Assembly: GCA_026929865.2 (NCBI GenBank)
Contig: CM049413.1
Span: forward strand, 9,928,001 to 9,992,000
Source: Hyperoplus lanceolatus
Taxonomy: Eukaryota > Chordata > Actinopteri > Uranoscopiformes > Ammodytidae
Length of the DNA: 64,000 bases
Reading direction: 5' to 3'
How positions within the stretch are numbered: position 1 is the stretch's first letter; each line of letters starts with the position of its first letter. A program made the position numbers and the translations under genes. Positions 57,457 to 64,000 of the stretch are shown here, piece by piece. The notes beneath the pieces were generated by a model. The model saw only the letters and a program-made list of their open reading frames with translations. It ran no database searches and was not told where the DNA came from.

Positions 57457-59516
57457 CATTTATTTTATATGGCGCCTTTAAGGGCACTCAAGGTCGCCTA
57501 ACAAGCATAAAAACAAGGCAAAACACAATTAACTGCAGTTAATCCAACCACCTCGTCAGTGACCCCAAAAAGTGCAATTAAAGGTTTTGGTTCATTGTTG
57601 TCTTTTAATATGTGACCTTATCGAATGTGTTCAAATTATGTTGTTTTTACTGACCTTGCAAAATAATATTGTGGTAGTTATTTCCCCCCATTTTACAACT
57701 GTAACCTCAAATAAACTCTCCTAATTTCATACAATTTAAATCTCCATAGAGACTTTTTTTTGCACGGCCAACCTCTGCAATTACACTTGTCCCTTTCTTT
57801 TTATATATTTGTGTTACACTGCCACTTTTATGTACAGGTTTCATCTTTGTGAATGTGTTTTTTTGTCTATTTTTTTCTCAATATATGACCAAAAGAGAAA
57901 AAGTTTATGATTTGATGATTAAACTAGTGTGCATGTTGTTGCAGACTCACACTAGCTGGCTCCTCCAGTCGTTATAGTCTCTCCTGGGCAGAGAGATGGC
58001 CGGGCTGGAGTGCACAGGCAGCGGCTGTCTGCCCTCCAAGTACGCCCACTGCACCCACCAGGGCGCCACCTACAGCAAACAAACTGGATGTAATTACATG
58101 AACGACGCCATAAAACTAATTTCATCCATCGTTAACACTTCTAATCCACATTAAGGAGGTTGTGTTTTCAGGCCCGTTTTACTAGTTAGTGGAATATCTC
58201 AAACACCTGTTTAAAGGTTTCTGTAAAACTGGAAGTTCACTTATTGGTCAAAAACAAATTTGTTTTCCAGATTCAGAATTCATTTTTGTAACAAAAAAGT
58301 TTGTTCGTTCATTTTCTGCATTTACGTGAATTAAAAATGTTTTACTACATGTGTCCCATTATTGAATCTGAAAAGTACTATATAAATAAATTGTTACATG
58401 CTCACTTATATTAACTTATATAGTACATTTGTTAGTGTAAAAATAACTAGTTAAAAAGGTGTCCACAGCATAACTCTGTAATCTCCAAATCATAGTTGTG
58501 CTCTCATTAAATTACAAATATAGGATTGTGCAGCCTTTCTGAAGTGTGCATGTAGTTTTTGTTGAGACTGTATGAATGTCTTTGGCTTTCTGGCTTTGTC
58601 CAACACTTGAAATGTGCAGCAACTACAAAGACACACTATAGATTTGGAGTGAGAGTTTCTACAAATGAGGTGGAGAGCAGGTCGGGTTTTGTTTTCTTGG
58701 AGGAGTTTCAGGCACCACTGTTGTTATCTGATTTATTGATAGATAGCATCAGTGTTGTTTATAGCCACCCATTGGTCCTTCAAAACACACCCTCACATCC
58801 ATCCCCTAGCATCTAAATCATTTCCCTCACTGACACAGACAGACCCAGTTCTTGGTGGTTCTGGCTCTCCTCTCCAGCCCGTCTTGCAGGTGTGTACCCA
58901 GTCCGCCCGGCCTGCCGAACTCCTGCACCATTCTGCGGGTGTGGCCGATCTCCTCGGGGGGCAGCAGGGGCTCCAGGGCCTTCAAGTAGCCCTGCAGCGT
59001 CTGGGCCAAAGGGGGCACCGGCTGGGGGGACACGGAGGAAAATAAACAAGCCTCCTGCCTCATGGAAACCTGGAAGGAAAAAGTGAAAAGTTTAGAAATG
59101 TTATGCAGAATTGTGTTGAATATATTTGTTAAATGCACTGAGAACTCCCTAGAGGGCATGATCAAATGAAAATAAAACCTGTTTAATTATAGTGCTGCCT
59201 GGTACAGTAACTATGCAAGTCAGCACCCTGCAGTGACTTCCATGAAAGTTTGAACAAATGCCAATACAAGTAGGGCACGGCTATGGCTAGGGCGTATCAA
59301 AATAGGAAGTGTTGTGGAAGATATGATGTGGAAACATGATCAGTCGCCTCTTCTTCGCTTAACAGCCGTTCTGGCTAATAACTACCCTGTATGCCAGAAG
59401 TCAGGACACAGGCCACACAGTGTCAACAATAGGCTTACAAGGATTTAGTTTGACAGTAAACTCACCCGAGACAGCCACGTCCTGCAGGCTCCCGCTTGAA
59501 GTTTCTTCAAAATCAT
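47433..59516 (-). CDS. crat: Carnitine O-acetyltransferase-like protein lacking key catalytic residues, 15 exons
   Basis: In coding order the exons are 59516-59466, 59069-58845, 58069-57951, 56544-56491, 55835-55667, 54437-54263, 53971-53881, 51047-50960, 50853-50753, 50350-50231, 49855-49733, 49431-49296, 49181-49119, 49020-48883 and 47636-47433. The frame is continuous for 618 residues (human CRAT 626), and all introns are GT-AG. CRAT exchanges acetyl groups between CoA and carnitine. Family blocks are clear: PVPPLAQTLQGYLKALEPLL, KEPMGILTSEHR, NSGNRWFDKTLQ, FGKDLPKTHKLSP (CoA lysines) and VPDGYAVCYNP. The catalytic His343 of CRAT is Gln339 (YEQSTAEGPP), Tyr452 is Cys448, and the STS motif is R-T-G (548-550). 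Arg518, Glu347 and Phe566 equivalents remain. The basic N terminus suggests mitochondrial targeting. The human C-terminal AKL peroxisomal signal is absent (ends EPTV). It may be a pseudoenzyme paralogue. Confidence 0.93.
51600..53412 (+). mobile_element. 5'-truncated LINE (CR1/L2/Rex group) in a crat intron, antisense
   Basis: A reverse transcriptase frame is followed by a short 3' UTR and an A-rich tail (aaataaaagttaaataaaa, then more aaataaa units). It lacks an endonuclease, so it is truncated at the 5' end. It sits in the intron between crat exons 7 and 8 in the opposite orientation. Target-site duplications were not evident. Confidence 0.85.
51609..53138 (+). CDS. LINE reverse transcriptase fragment (509 codons, uninterrupted)
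   Basis: Reverse-transcriptase blocks are in order: IPLHKGGDKNNPNNYRPIS, QSGFRAGHST, FIDLSKAFDTVDHH (first catalytic Asp), NGVPQGSILGPVLFTIYINN and the YADD catalytic box (near 52290). The C-terminal domain ends before a stop at 53136. The NGVPQGSILGP form fits the CR1/L2/Rex lineage. No endonuclease is present. The open frame suggests a fairly recent insertion, although this copy cannot move by itself. Confidence 0.9.
   Translation: MDVKLPTRSNISNKGRDICTSIKLSTHIISKQITHIFNLSISSGIVPKIWKIAHVIPLHKGGDKNNPNNYRPISKLPCLAKILESLINNQLKTFLTSASILSPFQSGFRAGHSTVSAVTLVVDNIVAALDKKKHCAALFIDLSKAFDTVDHHLLLQRLYDIGFDQSACSWFRDYLSDRQQSVKLGRYQSEFLTVTNGVPQGSILGPVLFTIYINNIVSSLKNCHAHLYADDTVLYCISDSVHQSIENLQSSFNTLQDCLVDLRLVLNTDKTKYMCFSRARTTHLNDFNVFTKNGFLIERVTEYKYLGIWLDDKLTFNFHIKNLVCRLRQKIGYFYRNKTTFPLFSRKRIIEAVFMSVLDYGDVVYRHASHSCLKLLDSVFHSALRFITGDAYDTHHCLLYEKVGWYSLKERRDAHWHIFIYKALTGKLPRYLTEMLQISDGLYQTHSTDILMLYVPQARSEPGKTAFSLSAPDSWNNLQQQIKLNTFISFNQFKQTILKLPNSTCNCFN
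53700..53829. mobile_element. hAT-type terminal fragment
   Basis: The segment ends 'gtgtatcgttacacccctag', whose complement resembles the hAT terminus 'caggggtgtaacgatac' common in fish. An internal 'accgtcacggtacggta' palindrome fits. Only one end was found, so it is a remnant. Confidence 0.5.
57383..57455. repeat. (AAT)n trinucleotide microsatellite
   Basis: About 24 perfect units in the intron between crat exons 3 and 4. The Asn- and Ile-homopolymer frames across it are artefacts. Confidence 0.97.
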
Positions 59517-60233
59517 GTTTCGTTAAATTCAGAAATCCTCTCTATGGTGCATCTGCGTTATATATTAATAAAAAAAGCAGCTTTGAGTTTATATTCTAGA
59601 AACTTTGTGCACGAGCCCCACAGTGTCAGGCCGTCAAAATGAAGCCCAGCCTTCCTACTTCATGGTGGACGGAGATGACAGTCCGCATCGCTCGATCCTA
59701 TCTCCTAGTTTGAAGTTAATTTGTGCACGGGGTAGCAAAAAAAGAAGAGGCTTACAAACCCTCCGTGTTTTTGGTTTTTCTCCCTTCGCGCTGGCAGCAT
59801 GCAAAACTCTCACGTACTGAGGTGGACAGGACTACAAGTCTGCACACGTGTTGACGTAAAAATGTTTCCGTAAACAGCTTCGTGACCTACGTGACTCATA
59901 GGGTGCAGTACCGCGTCTCTCCACAGAGTGTCGCTTTTACCCATAGATAGTATAATACCACTATGAAAGTGATTCACTAAATGACAAATAGGTTACACAA
60001 GTAATCAATCATACAACATGTTCATATAAACACCCAGGGGGAGCAAGCTGATTAAAGAAAAGAGAAATCACAAGTAAGTACAGCATGACATCAAGGAATT
60101 ATGAATTCATATGTTGGACTTATTTTAAAATATCTTGTTTAAAGGTGGAGTCTGCAATTCTGGAGAAAACATATCTCCTCATGTGCTGCTACCTGCCTGC
60201 ACTGTGAGAGTGCAGAAACAATCCAGTGTTAAT

Positions 60234-60300
60234 ACAGAGCCTAGGCTCTGTAAACTTAGAGGGTATGCTATAACAAACGTTTACAGAGCCTAGGCTGTGT
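60234..60300. repeat. Repeated palindrome
   Basis: ACAGAGCCTAGGCTCTGT (60234-60251) is a perfect 18-bp palindrome. A near-copy, ACAGAGCCTAGGCTGTGT, follows at 60283-60300. Flanking gtttac/gtaaac also pair between the two, so a hairpin or cruciform could form. Its function is unknown. Confidence 0.8.
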
Positions 60301-60405
60301 ATTACACTCATTATATTTGAAATTATACTATTTTTTATTTTGTACTAAATTATAAAATTTTCATCTATCTAATATCAGAATCAGAAATACTGTATTAATG
60401 GTACG

Positions 60406-60893
60406 GTGATTGTCTTGCTCCCACGTACAAGACACCTTTCGATCAGACTGTTTTGCTCTGTAAAAGGGGCAAAACTATGGAACCTCCTGCCCACAAGTCT
60501 AAGATTAGAGCCTTCAGTAATAGCAACACTTTTAACAGAGAACTTAAACAATGGCTCAAATCAAATCAATTGTGCTCACACAAATAATTTACAACTGGTT
60601 TATTGTCTGATCATGCTGCCTTTGCTTATGTATATATATATTTGACTATCATTATATTGCTGTGCTGTACTCCATTTCATACTGCATTTTTATTCTTTTA
60701 ATTAGCCTATCAGGTTTGACCTCATCAGTATTTGATCTTGTTTCTGTCTTGTTTAGTTTTTTTGTTGTTGTTTTTAAAAAGCCTCCTGTGGACAGGAGTT
60801 GAAAACCAGCATTTATGCTAATGCACTAAAAACAATGCATCTGGTTCATCAAATGATATTGTCATGTCCATGTTAAATAAAATCTAATACTAA
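60406..60893 (+). mobile_element. Degenerate LINE C-terminal/3' end fragment
   Basis: A short frame resembles the extreme C terminus of CR1/L2-type reverse transcriptase proteins (GAKLWNLLPTSLRL). It is then shifted into another frame (LKQWLKSNQL). The tail ends 'catgttaaataaaatctaa', like an L2 3' end. It is a dead fragment. Confidence 0.6.
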
Positions 60894-61476
60894 ATCCCAG
60901 GGGGCAAATTCAGTCTTGTTCAATTTTAGAATAGAAATATAGATATAAAATAAAATAATAAATACATAAAAATTAAAAGAAGATGTGCCTCAAGAATAAA
61001 GCCTAACACAATAAAAATGCAATAGTAATATAAGAATATTAAATATCTCATATGTAAAGTACATGACAATATTCCCAAAATATAGAAAAAACTATAAAAA
61101 TAAGAAATATGTAGTAGGCCTATGTAAAAAATATTTACATTTGTGACTAGAATATCAATAATGCAGTATAGCAATGTTATAATGCAAAAATAAATAAGTG
61201 ACTACGTGATTTTCTATACTGTAATGTACTAAATTACGTTTTACAGTCTTTGTTTAAGGAAAAAAATAAAGAATGAAAAAGTAGTGGAACCCATTACTGT
61301 CTGAACATTGTGCCATTAGCCTTATTTAAAAAAAGAGACAGAACTGTTTTCCGAAATATTTATTTGATTTTTTCTCTTGAAGCCAGCTTCTTCAAACATA
61401 ATAGAAAACAATTATTAGCGCACAATTAGGATTTTCCTTTACCAATTATAACATTACTTTACAAAACATGAAACAC

Positions 61477-61479
<3 letters not shown>

Positions 61480-61541
<62 letters not shown>
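61480..61541. repeat. (TA)n microsatellite
   Basis: About 30 perfect TA units. Confidence 0.97.
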
Positions 61542-61544
<3 letters not shown>

Positions 61545-62408
61545 CTTATAAACAGCCACAAAGTCAGATAGCAGCTGTAACATGATGAAGTTGATAATCT
61601 GTTAAATTGATTCTTCATGTTGTTAGCTTCCTCTCAGGGACGTTCACTCACACAGATCTCTCCACTTCCCAAAGACGAGAATTCTTTTTTTTATTTTTCA
61701 TATGTACGAACTGAACTGTTGTCAAAGTTGTCATTGTAAACAGTAAGTAAACAAAAGACACAGTCGTCATTCACATATTGTTCCTGTAATATTCAACACA
61801 TCACCCGTTGAGAGGAGGTTATTTTTTCCCAAAAGGCTTTTGTCAAGAAAAATCTGATATCTTCTGTATTAGAAACTGATCCTCATATCATCTGTGTGGG
61901 CAAATCCAGCAGGCACATGAAACCAGGTGATATAAACATATCTTGTTTATGCTGAGGCAGTGCTGACTTTTTAAATTGATAAAAGTAACTAACATGAAAG
62001 AAACTATCAAATATATAAACCAAAAAATAGAATCTTATTATATTGCATAGATAAGTGATCCTTCATCGCCCAACAGTGCACAGCTGAGGGTCTCCAATAA
62101 TATGTACCACACTTTCCAATACCATACATTCACATTTGTCTCCTATAGTTTCCCTGAAAAATAGCCTAAAAAAATATCCCCAGTAAACAACAACTATGTT
62201 ATTTTTTTTTCAACTGCATAAACCAAACTGTACATGTCATTCATCCTGATGCTAGATAAAACTAAAACATCACAATGATTACAAACGCTCATTTCAACAA
62301 TTCAATTTAAACAAAACAAATACACTTTTTAAAAATCATGTGATAGCTTTCAACAAAGTGTGTCGGTGATCTCATCACAGGGCAATTTTGGCGAAGGTGA
62401 CATGGCTT

Positions 62409-62647
62409 CTACCGAGGGCAAGACTCATCTGGAAGACAGAGACGGGAGGTAAATAAGGTGACACTACGAATTCTATTCCATCTTATTTTTTTAAATATAT
62501 TTGGAGCTGACTTCTTCCTACCAACAGTGGGAATGGACATTTACGGCTTTTTTGTGAACCATAAATGCAACCTGGAAACCGTTCAATGGTCATTTTTCAC
62601 TGCTGAATTCAAGCTCAAAGATTATCATTTTTACTGAATGAAATAGT

Positions 62648-62741
<94 letters not shown>

Positions 62742-63559
62742 TTTTTTTTAAAATAAGGAAGGAGGGGGGGCGGGGGGGGGTAAACAGCTCAGTGCAAGAA
62801 AATAAGAACAAGGTTGGAGAGCTAACGTTTAGTCCATCTCTGAATTCTGTCCTTACTCTGTCCATGGCACTCTACAATTCATTGGCTGCATCTTAACATG
62901 TACATCTTTAAAAAGTGGTTACAATTATTATATTACATTTTTTAAAGCCTTTGTAATTTACTTGGCTGGGCACTGTAGTTTTTAGCTACCGTTACTCAAA
63001 CAGGATTCAATGTGTATTTGCTGGGGACTACCTTGAGCTGCAGATTTATACACAATCACATATAAATCAGGCCTGGGATGCACAGGAAATACATTTTCAT
63101 TGTTGACTTTAGAATTTTCATCGGATTTGTCGACAACAAGAAAAAAAAATCTGGATTTATAGCCTAATTCACGGAATTTCAGAAACTCCAACTCTTCTGT
63201 TGTGACAACACAGTGAAAATAAACATAAAATAAATTTGTCCTGAGGATAGTCTGTGAGAAGTCATGAATGGCAAAACCATCTGATTCCACACTTTCACTT
63301 TTTACACGTTATGTTTCTTGAGAAGAGGGTGACACTGACCCACTCTTAGACCCCGTCCCTTTTCAATCCCCACGGTGCTTGTGCCTTTGGACAGTATGGC
63401 TTCTCCCTCAACTTCAGCCTCTTCCTCCTGTGCCTCCTCTCCCTGCGGCCTGTCGCTCCTCCAAGGGTCATGAGGGAAGGGTGTCGAGGCCAGCATGGAG
63501 GTCTCTGACGGGTACTCGCACACCTGCTCTAGCTGGTCCTCGTCGAAACACACCTTTCC
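62409..63559 (-). CDS. C-terminal exons of a probable PP1-docking protein (phostensin/taperin-like), partial
   Basis: The penultimate exon runs from 63559 (acceptor gtacag) to about 63332 or 63326. It encodes G-KVCF-DEDQLEQVCEYPSE, followed by an acidic EEAQEEEAEVEGEA stretch and STVGIEKGRGLR. KVCF fits the protein phosphatase 1 docking motif RVxF, and the 'F-acidic-LEQV-EYPSE' context resembles the PP1-binding region of phostensin and taperin. The last exon starts at 62428 (acceptor cttccag). With a phase-1 junction the protein ends VDESCPR with a stop at 62411-62409. With a phase-0 junction it would end SHVTFAKIAL near 62375. Upstream exons lie beyond the window. PPP1R18 maps to the human MHC and TPRN to 9q34, so synteny does not separate them. 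Confidence 0.5.
62649..62733. repeat. Compound (CA)n-(TA)n microsatellite
   Basis: About 26 CA units (62649-62701) are followed by about 14 AT units (62705-62733). A G-rich run (about 62760-62781) comes just after. These lie upstream (gene sense) of the last exon of the minus-strand gene, in its final intron. Confidence 0.95.
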
Positions 63560-64000
63560 CTGTACACATGAGTAAAGAGAGGATTATTTCACTTTTAATC
63601 GGCAGCTTAGTGCGTCCCTGCTGTGGTCTACTGATTGACGGCAAAAAACAACACAAGGAAAAGTAAATTGAGCTCCAGCAATCCTTGGTTTCATTAATGA
63701 CACAAGAGACGAAGGTAAACGTTTTGAAATCGTCACATCGAGCAAAAAGTTGACTCATTATTGATCCCACGTATACATACCATATTTGAATACTGTTGCA
63801 TGATTTACCTGTTATTTGTGGAACATGTTAAAATACAATATTTTAACAAATTAAAATGAAGATTAAAAGACTGTGTAAGTGTGCCTATCAATCAATTAGA
63901 CAAAATCCAAATTCAGAAGCTGTTTCTAACACATTGCACATTCATTATAAAATTAAATGACAAAAAAAGAAAATAATGAAACCAAAACTGTTGAATTTTT
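63560..64000. other. Intron of the partial minus-strand gene
   Basis: AT-rich sequence upstream of the acceptor at 63560-63562, extending to the window edge. No further exon was recognised. Confidence 0.5.

Larger units (their letters stand above)
59517..62408. other. Intergenic between crat and the next gene
   Basis: This holds the crat promoter side (GC-richer to about 59720), a degenerate LINE end (60406-60893), a palindrome pair (60234-60300), an AT microsatellite, and probably the 3' UTR of the following minus-strand gene. No conserved exon was recognised. Confidence 0.5.

Noticed and set aside
57304-57542. Poly-Ile and poly-Asn open frames
   Set aside because: They come from the (AAT)n microsatellite in a crat intron.
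47433-59516. Calling the carnitine acetyltransferase gene a pseudogene
   Set aside because: All 15 exons have GT-AG junctions and keep a single open frame of family-typical length. Losses are confined to active-site positions, so a pseudoenzyme is the better description until expression is tested.

Overview
The window is vertebrate nuclear DNA, almost certainly from a ray-finned (teleost) fish. It has multi-exon genes with GT-AG introns, long CA/GT microsatellites, a tRNA-derived SINE, hAT and mariner-like non-autonomous transposons, LINE tails ending in simple repeats, and a ribosomal protein gene with intronic snoRNAs. There are no operons and no prokaryotic or CRISPR features. All gene models were built by hand from splice sites, reading-frame continuity and recognised protein families.

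Layout from left to right: repeats (hAT-like element 614-1712, GT microsatellite, SINE); a GPI-type Ly6/uPAR gene on + (4994-7197); clic1 on + (10393-13695); a second Ly6/uPAR gene on - (16676-18577); an uninterrupted 1096-codon LINE ORF (20590-23880); ddah2 on + (CDS 28120-32743); rps5 on - (33666-36802) with three related H/ACA-type snoRNAs in three successive introns; ppt2 on - (39779-46129), with a complete hAT element bearing a perfect 8-bp target-site duplication in its last intron; a carnitine acetyltransferase gene on - (47433-59516) with a 5'-truncated LINE in an intron; and the 3' end of a probable PP1-docking gene of the phostensin/taperin type on - (62409 to beyond 63559).

In mammals CLIC1, DDAH2, several LY6 genes and PPT2 all lie in the MHC class III region, and CRAT lies in the paralogous 9q34 segment. 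The window therefore looks like a fish MHC-class-III-like block. The genes are not one pathway; their shared feature is synteny.

The main points to follow up are three. The carnitine acetyltransferase gene has a complete 618-residue frame but lacks the catalytic histidine, the STS motif and a carnitine-binding tyrosine. The DDAH2 protein has Arg in place of the catalytic His. The rps5 introns carry a small family of sense-strand H/ACA snoRNAs that keep their boxes and paired stems.
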